In this document: piece by piece, positions 16,457 through 24,413 of the stretch
Numbering within the stretch: position 1 is the stretch's first letter
Layout of the letters: the number at the start of each line of letters is the position of its first letter
Source of the DNA: PALSA-894 sp034669145
Lineage (GTDB): Bacteria > Pseudomonadota > Alphaproteobacteria > Rhizobiales > Xanthobacteraceae
Length of the DNA stretch: 64,000 nt
Assembly (NCBI GenBank): GCA_034669145.1
Contig: JAXDNY010000009.1
Location: forward strand, 1 to 64,000
Direction: 5' to 3'
Notes under the pieces: generated by a model
The model's database searches: none
What the model was told of the DNA's origin: nothing
Seen by the model: only the letters and a program-made list of their open reading frames with translations
Program-made: the position numbers and the translations under genes

Positions 16457-18121
16457 ATGCGTTTTCGTCTCGCGCTTCTTGCGTTGCTGCTTGCCACACC
16501 CGCCCTCGCCCAGCCGGCCGACATCGTGCTGCGCGGCGGAAACATTGTCACGGTCGACAACGACTGGAGTATCGCGCACGCGGCAGCGATCGGCGGCGGC
16601 AAGTTCCTCGCGGTCGGCAGCGACGCGCAGATGGCCCCGTTCATCGGGCCGAACACACAGGTGATCGAGCTTGCCGGCAAGACCGTGGTGCCGGGCCTGA
16701 TCGATACGCATTTGCATCAGTTGTTCCACGCCCTGAACGGCCCGCAGGTGCAACTGCTCGGCGCGAAGTCCGTCGCCGAGGTGAGACAAGCGGTCGCCGA
16801 GCGCGTCGCGCGCACGGAAGCAGGCAAATGGATCACGGCCTCGATGGGCTGGCATGAGAGCATCCTGGAAGAAGGCCGGATGCCGACGCGTCACGAGCTC
16901 GATCCGGTGTCGCCGGACAATCCGGTGTTCATCCCGCGCGGCGGCCATGTCGTCACGGTGAACTCGAAGGCGCTCGAAGCTGCCGGCATCACCAAGGACA
17001 CGCCGAACCCCGAAGGCGGGATCATCGTGCGCGACGAGAAGGGCGAAGCGACCGGCATGCTGCTGCAGAATGCCGCCAATCTCGTACGCCGCGTGCTGCC
17101 GCCGCCGCCCGCCAACATGCCGGAGCTGCTCAAGGCCGCGATGCGCGACCTCAACTCCTACGGCATCGTCGGCGTGGTCGAGCCGGGCGTCGACGAGCGG
17201 CAGATCGCGCTTTATCGCGCGGTGCATGACGCGGGCGACATGACGGTGCGCACCGATGTGCTCTATCGCGCGATGCGCAAGGCGGAAGTCGAGAAGGGCA
17301 TCGCGGCGATCAAGGCGCAGAAGAACTCCGACATGCTGCGCTTCGTCGGCATCAAGTTTCCGCTCGATGGCGGCGTCGAGGGCGGACGCATGACCTGGCC
17401 CTACCGCTTGGTGCCGGGCGAGCAGACGAACGCGGCCTATCGCGGCGTGCTGCTGCTGCCGCCGGGCGGCGAGGACGAATATGTCGAGGGCCTGAAGCTG
17501 ATCGCGGATGCCGGCCTGCAGGCGCAGACGCATGCGGTCGGCGACGAGACCATCGACCTGATCGTGCGGGCCTACGAGCGCGTGAACAAGGAGAAGCCGA
17601 TCGGCGACCTGCGCTGGGCGATCATGCACCTGTTCCATCCCTCCGACGCGGCGCTGCGGAAGATGGTCGAGCTGGGTGTCGCGGCGACGATGCAGGATCA
17701 TCCCGTGCTGCTCGGGCACAACCAGCGCCGCTGGTGGGGCGACGAGCATGCCGCCTATGCGATTCCGATCCGCAAAACGATCGACGCCGGCGTACTGGTC
17801 GGCGGCGGCACCGACGGGCCGGTGGTGCCGGTCGATCCGTATCTGTCGATGTGGTGGATGACGACGCGGCAGGTGCTGAAAGGTTACACGCTGGGCAAGG
17901 AGCACGCGATCACCCCGCAGGAGGCGCTGACGCTCTACACCATTAACAACGCGCGCATCATGGGCGTGGAGAAGGAGCGCGGCAGCATCGAGGTCGGCAA
18001 GCTCGCCGATCTGGCGGTGCTGTCGCAGGATATACTGAACGTGCCGCCGGACGCGATCCGCGACACGCGGGCACTGATGACGGTTGTGGGTGGGAAAGTG
18101 GTTTACCGGAACGGGCTTTGA
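16457..18121 (+). CDS. Exported amidohydrolase family 3 (YtcJ-like) protein
   Basis: A 554-residue metal-dependent hydrolase with an N-terminal Sec signal peptide (MRFRLALLALLLATPALAQ). The entry strand and composite beta-sandwich (ADIVLRGGNIVTVDNDWSIAHAAAIGGGKFLAVG) and the metal motif VVPGLIDTHLHQLFHAL are typical of the Amidohydro_3 group, as are QTHAVGDETID and the C-terminal GSIEVGKLADLAVLSQD. Such proteins hydrolyse N-acyl or cyclic amides in the periplasm; the exact substrate cannot be inferred. It is the last gene of the ThDP enzyme operon. A DUF559 mobile element begins 27 bases beyond its stop. Confidence 0.92.
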   Translation: MRFRLALLALLLATPALAQPADIVLRGGNIVTVDNDWSIAHAAAIGGGKFLAVGSDAQMAPFIGPNTQVIELAGKTVVPGLIDTHLHQLFHALNGPQVQLLGAKSVAEVRQAVAERVARTEAGKWITASMGWHESILEEGRMPTRHELDPVSPDNPVFIPRGGHVVTVNSKALEAAGITKDTPNPEGGIIVRDEKGEATGMLLQNAANLVRRVLPPPPANMPELLKAAMRDLNSYGIVGVVEPGVDERQIALYRAVHDAGDMTVRTDVLYRAMRKAEVEKGIAAIKAQKNSDMLRFVGIKFPLDGGVEGGRMTWPYRLVPGEQTNAAYRGVLLLPPGGEDEYVEGLKLIADAGLQAQTHAVGDETIDLIVRAYERVNKEKPIGDLRWAIMHLFHPSDAALRKMVELGVAATMQDHPVLLGHNQRRWWGDEHAAYAIPIRKTIDAGVLVGGGTDGPVVPVDPYLSMWWMTTRQVLKGYTLGKEHAITPQEALTLYTINNARIMGVEKERGSIEVGKLADLAVLSQDILNVPPDAIRDTRALMTVVGGKVVYRNGL

Positions 18122-18147
18122 TCAAGCGAAGAGCGAGGCCGCAAACT

Positions 18148-18203
18148 CGAATACCCTCTCCCCTTGAGGGAGAGGGTGGCGCCGAAGGCGCCGGGTGAGG
18201 GGT
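18148..18203 (+). repeat. Left 56-bp inverted end of DUF559 element 1
   Basis: Begins CGAATACCCTCTCCCC and ends CCGGGTGAGGGGT, with an internal GGCGCCGAAGGCGCC hairpin. It is an exact reverse complement of 18577-18632. Members of the same family form a pair at 52058-52179. Confidence 0.95.
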
Positions 18204-18571
18204 TACTTCGCCGAGCGAGCGGCAAGCTCGGACAGAACCGCTTCGAGCACGCCGTTCGGATTCTTCAGGACATCGTTGTTCTAATATCGGATCACTTGGT
18301 AGCCGGCCTCTGCAAACCACTGATCACGTTCTTCGTCTCTTGCGTTCTCCGCATGTTGTCCGCCGTCAACTTCGACAATCAACTTCTTTTCATGACAAAC
18401 GAAGTCGGCGATAAAATTTCCGATCGGCACTTGTCGGCGGAATTTGAACGCCTCTAGCCGACGCGATCGCAGCAATCGCCAGATTTTTTTCTCCGCGTCG
18501 GTTGCGATGTGGCGCATTGCGCGCGCGTTGCGCAATCGATGCTTTGGAATTGGCCGGTGGTGCGATTCCAT
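18203..18571 (-). pseudogene. DUF559 (Vsr/PD-(D/E)XK-type) nuclease gene with an in-frame amber codon
   Basis: Read from the ATG at 18571, this is a 122-codon DUF559 frame. It has the fold's conserved core FRRQVPIGNFIADF and the catalytic-type motif IVEVDGGQH, as in very-short-patch-repair-like endonucleases. At 18281-18283 a TAG stands where the intact paralogue at 33699-34178 has TGG (RFWNNDV); reading past it continues for 25 codons (NNDVLKNPNGVLEAVL...) to TAA at 18203. The gene is therefore interrupted late, after the catalytic core, by one nonsense mutation. The Shine-Dalgarno GAGGGG belongs to the flanking repeat. Function is not demonstrated for DUF559; the fold suggests DNA nicking or cleavage. 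Confidence 0.85.
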
Positions 18572-18576
18572 AAAGG

Positions 18577-18632
18577 ACCCCTCACCCGGCGCCTTCGGCG
18601 CCACCCTCTCCCTCAAGGGGAGAGGGTATTCG
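18577..18632 (-). repeat. Right 56-bp inverted end of DUF559 element 1
   Basis: Exact reverse complement of 18148-18203. Its sequence is read as the last codons and stop of the dehydrogenase gene (ending NTLSP-stop), and its inner end supplies GAGGGG seven bases before the DUF559 ATG. Confidence 0.95.
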
Positions 18633-21573
18633 CGCTTGCGGCACCAGCCAAACTCATCGCCAGTACGCGCGCGACGTGCAGGGCCTCGCGCTGCGCGCCG
18701 TCGTGGATCTGATGGCGGCACGAGGTGCCGTCCGCGACGATGAGCGTGTCGGCGTCGGTCTTGCGCACGGCAGGCAGCAGCGAGAGTTCGCCCATCGCCA
18801 TCGAGACATCGATGGTGTCGGCACCGTAGCCGAACGCGCCGGCCATGCCGCAGCAGCTCGATTCGACCGTCTCGATCTTCAAATCGGGAATGAGTTTCAG
18901 AATGCGCTCGACCGCCGAGAACATGCCGAACGCCTTCTGGTGGCAATGGCCGTGCACCAGTGCGCGCTTGGCGACCGGCTTGAAAGGCAGGTCGAGCCTT
19001 CCGGCCGCGGCCTCGCGCACCAGGAACTCCTCGAACATCAGCGCGTGCATCGACAGTTGCGTCGCGCCTTCACTCTTGATCATTGCCGGTACTTCGTCGC
19101 GGAAGCCCAGAATGCAGCTCGGCTCCAGCCCCACGACCGGCACGCCGCGCGCAACATATGGCCCGACTGCCGCGATCACGCGCTCGGCTTCGCGTTTCGC
19201 CTGATCGACGCGGCCGACAGACAGGAACGTGCGGCCGCAGCAGAGCGGGCGCTTCGAGCCATCGGCGGGCTTTGCGATATGTACGGTGTAGCCGGCCGCC
19301 TGCAGCACCGTCACGGCGGCGTCGAGATTTTCGCGCTCGAAGTAGCGGTTGAAGGTGTCGGCGAGCAGCACCACCTCGCGCTCACCTGTGGTGGGCGACT
19401 CAGTGGGGTCGTGAAAAATGTCCTTGCGCCACTGCGGCAGCGTCCGACGCGTGCTGAAGCCCGCGAACCGCTCGGACCACGCCGCGAGCTTCGGATACCT
19501 GTCGCGCGCATTGAACAGCCACGGCAGTTTCGCGGCGTATGGCGCATAGCGCGGCATCCAACCGACCAGCCGGTCGCGCAGCGACAGCCCATATTTCGCG
19601 GCGCGCGCGGCCTGCACCTCGATCTTCATGCGCGCCATGTCGACGCCCGTCGGGCATTCGTGACGGCAGCCCTTGCACGAGACGCAGAGCTTCATCGTCT
19701 CGGCCATCTCGTCGGAGGTGAGCGCGTCGGGCCCGAGCTGGCCGGTGATGGCGAGGCGCAGCGAGTTCGCGCGCCCGCGCGTGACATCGCGCTCCTCGCG
19801 CGTGACGCGGTAGGACGGGCACATCACACCGCCGACCGCTTTGCGGCAGGCGCCGTTGTTGTTGCACATCTCGACTGCGCCCTGGAAACCGCCGCCCGCG
19901 CCCGGCCAGGCGGACCAGTCGAGCTGCGCCGTCATCTCCTGCGCGCGATACTCCGGCCCGTAACGGAATTTCGTGCGGTCATCGAACTTCGGCGCGCGAA
20001 CGATCTTGCCGGGGTTGAGAAGGCCCTTCGGATCGAACTTGTCCTTCACCTCCTCGAACGCCGTCACCAGCCGCTTGCCGAACATGAACTCGTGGAATTC
20101 CGAGCGCACGATGCCGTCGCCGTGCTCGCCGGAATGCGAGCCCTTGTAGTCGCGCACCATCGCGAAGGCTTCCTCGGCGATGGCGCGCATCGCCTTCACG
20201 TCCTTCTCCTGCCGCAGATTGAGCACCGGGCGGACATGCAGGCAGCCGACCGAAGCGTGCGCATACCAGGTGCCGCGCGTGCCGTGCTTTTGGAAGATTT
20301 CGGTGAGGCGCGTGGTGTAGTCCGCGAGGCACATCAGCGGCACCGCGCAGTCCTCGACGAACGAGATCGGCTTCCCCTCCTCCTTCATCGACATCATGAT
20401 GTTGAGGCCGGAGGTGCGCACGTCCGCGATCGCGGCCTGCAGGGCGGCGTCGTACACCTCGACCACGCCGCCCCACTTCGCGCCGCTCTTGTGGAACGAG
20501 AAGCCGAGATCGCCCATCATGGCTTCGAGGTCCTTGATGCGGCGCTTGTTCTCAAACTCGTCCTCGCCGAACTCGACCAGCAGGATCGCTTCCGGATCGC
20601 CGTGAACGAAGGCCTTCAGGGCCGGGCGGAACATCGCGATCTCGGCGGCGAGCCCGAGCATGGTGCGGTCGATCAGTTCGACCGCGATGGGCTTCAATTT
20701 CACCAGGTGCTGCGCGGCGTTCATCGCCTCGTAGAACGAGCCGAAATGGCAGGCGCCGATCGCGCGCTTGCCGAGCACGGGCGAGAGCTTCAGCTCAATG
20801 CGCGTGGAAAACGCGAGCGTGCCTTCCGAGCCGAGCAGGATGTGCGCGAGATTGTGCTGCGGGGCGTTCGGCGCGAAGGAATCGAGATTGTAGCCGCCGA
20901 CGCGGCGCTGCACTTTCGGAAAGTGCATCTCGATCTCGTCGGCCTCGCGCAGCCCGATATCGAGCAGCGCGCGCGCCAGCGGCCGCAGCGGCGAACCGGC
21001 CGGCAGATTGGAGAGGCCGGCGGACACCGGGCCGAAATGCGCCTTGGTGCCGTCGGCCAGCACCGCGTCGATCGAGCGCACATTGTCGCGCATGGTGCCG
21101 TAGCGCAGCGAGCGCCCACCGCAGGAATTGTTCGCCGTCATGCCGCCAATGGTGGCGCGCGAGGCGGTCGAGACATCGACCGGGAACCAGAGCCCATAGG
21201 GCTGGAGCTTGCGGTTCAAATCGTCGAGCACGATGCCGGGCTCGACCGTGGCGCGCCGATCGCCGACGTCGAGCTCATAGATCTGCGTCAGGTACTTCGA
21301 GCAGTCGATGACGAGCGATTCGTTGACCGTCTGGCCGGACTGCGACGTGCCCCCGCCGCGCGGCAGCACGCTCACGCCCTCCTCGCGCGCCAATTCGAGA
21401 ACGCGCTCCGCCTCCGCGACCGTGCGCGGCGCCACCACGCCGACGGGCATCATCTGGTAATGCGAGGCGTCGGTCGCATAGCGGCCGCGGCTGAAGCGGT
21501 CGAACATCACGTCGCCCGTGATTTCGGCCTTCAGCTTGCGTTCCAGCCCCGGCAGCAGTTGCGCGGCGGTCAT
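18613..21573 (-). CDS. FAD-linked and Fe-S cluster-binding dehydrogenase (GlcD-GlpC fusion, YdiJ-like)
   Basis: A 986-residue fusion. The first half is a PCMH-type FAD domain (GVVAPRTVAEAERVLELARE, then PRGGGTSQSGQ near residues 70-80) followed by an FAD-oxidase C domain. Next come ferredoxin-type cysteines (CNNNGACRKAVGGVMCPSYR and CVSCKGCRHECPTGVDM, about residues 570-640), then two CCG domains (LCCGRTF and SSCCGMAGAFGY). This matches E. coli YdiJ (1018 residues), a D-2-hydroxyglutarate/D-lactate-type dehydrogenase linked to the respiratory chain. The C-terminus reads into the DUF559 element, which provides the stop. The start overlaps a 28-codon antitoxin-like remnant. Confidence 0.92.
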   Translation of the reverse strand: MTAAQLLPGLERKLKAEITGDVMFDRFSRGRYATDASHYQMMPVGVVAPRTVAEAERVLELAREEGVSVLPRGGGTSQSGQTVNESLVIDCSKYLTQIYELDVGDRRATVEPGIVLDDLNRKLQPYGLWFPVDVSTASRATIGGMTANNSCGGRSLRYGTMRDNVRSIDAVLADGTKAHFGPVSAGLSNLPAGSPLRPLARALLDIGLREADEIEMHFPKVQRRVGGYNLDSFAPNAPQHNLAHILLGSEGTLAFSTRIELKLSPVLGKRAIGACHFGSFYEAMNAAQHLVKLKPIAVELIDRTMLGLAAEIAMFRPALKAFVHGDPEAILLVEFGEDEFENKRRIKDLEAMMGDLGFSFHKSGAKWGGVVEVYDAALQAAIADVRTSGLNIMMSMKEEGKPISFVEDCAVPLMCLADYTTRLTEIFQKHGTRGTWYAHASVGCLHVRPVLNLRQEKDVKAMRAIAEEAFAMVRDYKGSHSGEHGDGIVRSEFHEFMFGKRLVTAFEEVKDKFDPKGLLNPGKIVRAPKFDDRTKFRYGPEYRAQEMTAQLDWSAWPGAGGGFQGAVEMCNNNGACRKAVGGVMCPSYRVTREERDVTRGRANSLRLAITGQLGPDALTSDEMAETMKLCVSCKGCRHECPTGVDMARMKIEVQAARAAKYGLSLRDRLVGWMPRYAPYAAKLPWLFNARDRYPKLAAWSERFAGFSTRRTLPQWRKDIFHDPTESPTTGEREVVLLADTFNRYFERENLDAAVTVLQAAGYTVHIAKPADGSKRPLCCGRTFLSVGRVDQAKREAERVIAAVGPYVARGVPVVGLEPSCILGFRDEVPAMIKSEGATQLSMHALMFEEFLVREAAAGRLDLPFKPVAKRALVHGHCHQKAFGMFSAVERILKLIPDLKIETVESSCCGMAGAFGYGADTIDVSMAMGELSLLPAVRKTDADTLIVADGTSCRHQIHDGAQREALHVARVLAMSLAGAASANTLSP

Positions 21574-21656
21574 GCGCCACGCCGTGCAAAGAATGCTTCC
21601 ATTTCTTCAGGGAGTTGACGCACTTTCGCGATGGCTTGTTCAAATAGCTCAGTCAT
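21570..21656 (-). pseudogene. 28-codon remnant of a chromosomal antitoxin-like gene
   Basis: From ATG at 21656 this frame reads MTELFEQAIAKVRQLPEE and then stops after MEAFFARRGA. The opening matches the N-terminus of small antitoxin-like proteins that usually start MTELxEQAIAKxRxLP and continue for 70-90 residues with a toxin gene next to them. Here the rest and the toxin are missing. Its TGA overlaps the dehydrogenase ATG (ATGA), so it may now act as a coupled leader cistron. It is more A/T-rich than its surroundings. Identification rests on a short match and I give it moderate confidence. Confidence 0.5.
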
Positions 21657-21742
21657 GCGATCAACCTAGCATAACCGCTCGCGGCGTCACGATGCTGTAT
21701 GATGCCTGCGCGCAGCCATTGGATAACTGATCCGGGTTCCCC

Positions 21743-22948
21743 ATGTCACAGAACTCCTCCCGCACCGCCGGGCGCCACTTCCTGCAGATCCCGGGGCCGA
21801 CGCCGGTGCCGGACCGCATCCTGCGCGCGATGGACATGCCGGTGATCGACCACCGCGGGCCGGAGTTCGGCAAGCTCGGCCGGCGCGTGCTCGACGGCAT
21901 CAAGACGATCTTCAAGTGCGCCGGGCCGGTGATCATTTACCCGGCGTCAGGCACCGGCGCGTGGGAGGCGGCGCTGATCAACACGCTGTCGGCGGGCGAC
22001 AAGGTGCTGATGTACGAGACCGGCCACTTCGCGAGCCTGTGGAAGGCGATGGCGATCAAGATCGGCCTGCAGCCGGAGTTCATCGAGTCGGATTGGCGCG
22101 CGGGCGCTGATCCCAAGAAGATCGAGGCGCGCTTGCGCGAGGACAAGTCGCGTGAGATCAAGGCCGTGTGCGTGGTGCACAACGAAACGTCCACCGGCTG
22201 CGTCACGCTGATCCCCGAGGTGCGGCGCGCGATCGATGCGGCGGGCCACCCGGCGCTGCTGATGGTGGATACAATTTCCTCGCTCGGCTCGATCGACTAT
22301 CGCCACGACGAGTGGGGCGTGGACGTGACCGTCGGCGGCTCGCAGAAGGGCCTGATGCTGCCGCCCGGACTGTCGTTCAACGCGCTCGGCGAGAAGGCGC
22401 TTGCGGCGGCGAAGCAATCGAAGATGCCGAAGTCGTACTGGGGCTGGGACGAGATGATCGCCAGCAACAAGACCGGTTTCTTCCCGTATACGCCGGGCAC
22501 CAACATGCTCTACGCGCTCGGCGAAGCGATCGACATGCTGCACGAGGAAGGGCTCGAGAACGTGTTTGTGCGGCATGACCGCCACGCCGAGGCGACGCGG
22601 CGCGCCGCGAAGGCGTGGGGGCTGGACATTCTCTGCAAGGAGCCGCGGCATTATTCGTCGTCGCTCACCGCGCTGATGATGCCGGCCGGGCACGACGCGG
22701 ATGCGTTCCGCAAGACCGCGCTCGAGCATTTCGATGTCTCGCTCGGCACCGGGTTGTCGAAGGTCGCCGGCAAGGTGTTCCGCATCGGGCATCTCGGCGA
22801 CACCAACGATCTCACCATCGTCGGCGCGCTCGCGGGCGTCGAGATGGGGCTTGCACTCGCCGGCGTGCCGCACAAGAAAGGCGGCGTGCAGGCCGCGATG
22901 GATTATTTCGCCGGACAGCCGAGCCCGGCGCGCGCGGCGGCCGAATAG
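21743..22948 (+). CDS. Pyridoxal-phosphate aminotransferase class V, serine-glyoxylate aminotransferase-like
   Basis: A 401-residue class-V aminotransferase. The N-terminal FLQIPGPTPVPDRILRAMDMPVIDHRGPEF is characteristic of alanine/serine-glyoxylate aminotransferases; Lys202 in GGSQKGLMLPPG binds PLP, with the MVDTISSLGS element before it. It would convert glyoxylate plus serine (or a related amino donor) to glycine and hydroxypyruvate. The amidohydrolase that follows starts three bases after its stop, and a CMD-family gene follows that, so it is co-transcribed with catabolic genes. Some members act on other omega- or alpha-amino acids, so the donor is uncertain. Confidence 0.9.
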   Translation: MSQNSSRTAGRHFLQIPGPTPVPDRILRAMDMPVIDHRGPEFGKLGRRVLDGIKTIFKCAGPVIIYPASGTGAWEAALINTLSAGDKVLMYETGHFASLWKAMAIKIGLQPEFIESDWRAGADPKKIEARLREDKSREIKAVCVVHNETSTGCVTLIPEVRRAIDAAGHPALLMVDTISSLGSIDYRHDEWGVDVTVGGSQKGLMLPPGLSFNALGEKALAAAKQSKMPKSYWGWDEMIASNKTGFFPYTPGTNMLYALGEAIDMLHEEGLENVFVRHDRHAEATRRAAKAWGLDILCKEPRHYSSSLTALMMPAGHDADAFRKTALEHFDVSLGTGLSKVAGKVFRIGHLGDTNDLTIVGALAGVEMGLALAGVPHKKGGVQAAMDYFAGQPSPARAAAE

Positions 22949-22951
22949 CCC

Positions 22952-23869
22952 GTGGCGGAGCAGACCAAACCCGACGACTTCCCCATCGTCGATCCGCACC
23001 AGCATTTCTGGGACCTTTCTCGCAACTATTATCCCTGGCTGTGCGATCCGAAGCCGGTGCACTTCCGCTACGGCGATTACACGGCGCTCAAGCGCAACTA
23101 TCTGCCGCCGGATTACCTGCGCGACGCGGGCGCCCTCAACATCGTCAAGACCGTGCACGAGGATGCGCTGTGGGACCCGTCCGACCCGGCGGGCGAGCCG
23201 CGCTGGCTCGAACAGCTCGCGGCCGAATACGGCTATCCGCATGCCTGTATCGGCTCGGCGCAGCTTGCGCGCCACGATATCGAGCAGGTGCTGGCCGGGC
23301 ATGCAAGGTTCAAGCTCACACGCGGCGTGCGCAATTTTCCCATGTCCGCGGCGAAGTCGAACGACGCGAAGCGCGGCGAGCCCGGCTCGATGGACGATCC
23401 GACATGGCGGCGCGGCTATGCGCTGCTGGAGAAGTACGGATTCTCCTTCGACGTGCAGCTACCCTGGTGGCACCTCGATGCGCTGGCCGAGCTCGCGCGC
23501 GACTTCCCCAACACGCAGATCGTCATCGTGCATACGGCTCTGCCGCATGACCGCAGCGATGAGGCGCTCGCGGGCTGGCGCGCCGCTCTCGAACTTGCTG
23601 CGGCGCAGCCGAATGTCGCAATCAAGATTTCCGGCCTCGGCCGGCCTGGCCTGCCGTGGACGCTGACGGCGAACGGCCCGATCATCCGCGACACCATCAA
23701 CATCTTCGGGCCGGAGCGCTGCATGTTCGCCAGCAACTTTCCGGTCGACGGGCTGACGGGCTCGTTCCAGATGATCTATGGCGGCTTCCGCGCAGCGGTG
23801 TCGAACCGCCCGATCGAGGAACGGCGCATGCTGTTTCACGACAACGCCGTGCGCATCTATCGTTTGTGA
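22952..23869 (+). CDS. Metal-dependent amidohydrolase (COG3618-type, lactonase-like)
   Basis: A 305-residue TIM-barrel hydrolase of the predicted TIM-barrel lactonase group. It opens with the metal motif FPIVDPHQHFWDLSRNYYPWL, where the HxH is intact, and ends with the CMFASNFPVDGL element that holds the terminal Asn/Asp. The family hydrolyses sugar or muconate-type lactones and related cyclic esters (LigI-like). The GTG start follows the aminotransferase stop by three bases. The next gene belongs to the carboxymuconolactone decarboxylase family, which suggests a lactone intermediate, but this is context only. Confidence 0.88.
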   Translation: MAEQTKPDDFPIVDPHQHFWDLSRNYYPWLCDPKPVHFRYGDYTALKRNYLPPDYLRDAGALNIVKTVHEDALWDPSDPAGEPRWLEQLAAEYGYPHACIGSAQLARHDIEQVLAGHARFKLTRGVRNFPMSAAKSNDAKRGEPGSMDDPTWRRGYALLEKYGFSFDVQLPWWHLDALAELARDFPNTQIVIVHTALPHDRSDEALAGWRAALELAAAQPNVAIKISGLGRPGLPWTLTANGPIIRDTINIFGPERCMFASNFPVDGLTGSFQMIYGGFRAAVSNRPIEERRMLFHDNAVRIYRL

Positions 23870-23882
23870 AAGGGAGAACGCC

Positions 23883-24263
23883 GTGGATCAGAAACTGTAC
23901 GACCAGGGGATGGAGCTGCGCCGCGCCGTGATGGGCAAGGCCTATGTGGACCGTGCGCTTGCCGCGAACGAGGACGACATCGGCAAGCCGATCCAGGACT
24001 TCATCACCGAGCACGGCTGGGGCGCGGTGTGGGGACGCGAGGGCTTGAGCCGCAAGACGCGCAGCATGCTCAACCTCGCGATGCTGGCAATCCTGAACCG
24101 CCCGCACGAACTGCGCGGCCATGTGCGCGGCGCGATCACCAATGGCGTCACGCGGGAAGAGATCCGCGAGATCTTCCTGCAGGTCGGGCTTTATGCCGGC
24201 GCGCCGGTCATGCTCGACTCGGTGCGCGTCGCGAAGGAAGTGCTGGCCGAGTTGGAGAAGTGA
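23883..24263 (+). CDS. Carboxymuconolactone decarboxylase family protein
   Basis: A 126-residue CMD-fold (AhpD-like) protein. Residues near the middle match the domain pattern: WGAVWGREGLSRKTRSMLNLAMLAILNR, then ELRGHVRGAITNGVTREEIREIFLQVGLYAGAP. The CxxC pair of peroxidase-type relatives is absent and the His of RGHVRGA is retained, in line with the PcaC-like decarboxylase branch. It would act on a lactone acid produced upstream. The GTG start at 23883 has AAGGGAG eight bases before it. It is the last gene of the aminotransferase-amidohydrolase operon. Confidence 0.9.
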   Translation: MDQKLYDQGMELRRAVMGKAYVDRALAANEDDIGKPIQDFITEHGWGAVWGREGLSRKTRSMLNLAMLAILNRPHELRGHVRGAITNGVTREEIREIFLQVGLYAGAPVMLDSVRVAKEVLAELEK

Positions 24264-24270
24264 CTCTCCT

Positions 24271-24408
24271 GTCATTCCGGGGCGCCGCGAAGCGGCGAGC
24301 CCGGAATCCATAGCCACGACAGCATCCGCATCGCTCAGTCGGCGTTTCTCATGTAAGGCTTGGGGTTATGGATTCCGGGCTCCGGCCTTCGGCCGGCCCC
24401 GGAATGAC
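24271..24408. repeat. Twin inverted palindrome, GTCATTCCGG family
   Basis: Outer GTCATTCCGGGG and CCCCGGAATGAC; inner GGAATCCAT and ATGGATTCC; spacer of about 50 bases. It lies between the convergent CMD and amidohydrolase genes, where the hairpin could act as a bidirectional terminator. Confidence 0.85.
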
Positions 24409-24413
24409 CAGCA

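Larger units (their letters stand above)
18148..18632 (-). mobile_element. DUF559-carrying palindrome element 1, with 56-bp perfect inverted ends
   Basis: A 485-bp unit bounded by two identical 56-base sequences in inverted orientation (18148-18203 and 18577-18632), each itself containing palindromes. Between them lies essentially one gene, a DUF559 nuclease reading frame whose Shine-Dalgarno comes from one repeat and whose stop codon overlaps the other by one base. The interior is visibly richer in A and T than the flanking genes. I find no obvious target duplication. The right end extends into the 3' end of the FAD/Fe-S dehydrogenase gene and provides its stop codon. Known families with repeat plus nuclease organisation (REP/RAYT) use an unrelated enzyme; mobility here is inferred. 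Confidence 0.7.

Noticed and set aside
15170..17905. A 911-codon minus-strand frame
   Set aside because: Antisense to three genes with clear catalytic motifs; no domain recognisable in it.
18122..18660. Target-site duplication around DUF559 element 1
   Set aside because: The flanks (CCGCAAACT on the left, CGCTTGCGG on the right) share no convincing direct repeat, so none is claimed.
18676..21618. A 980-codon plus-strand frame
   Set aside because: Mirror of the YdiJ-like dehydrogenase; composition and lack of any fold motif mark it as a shadow.
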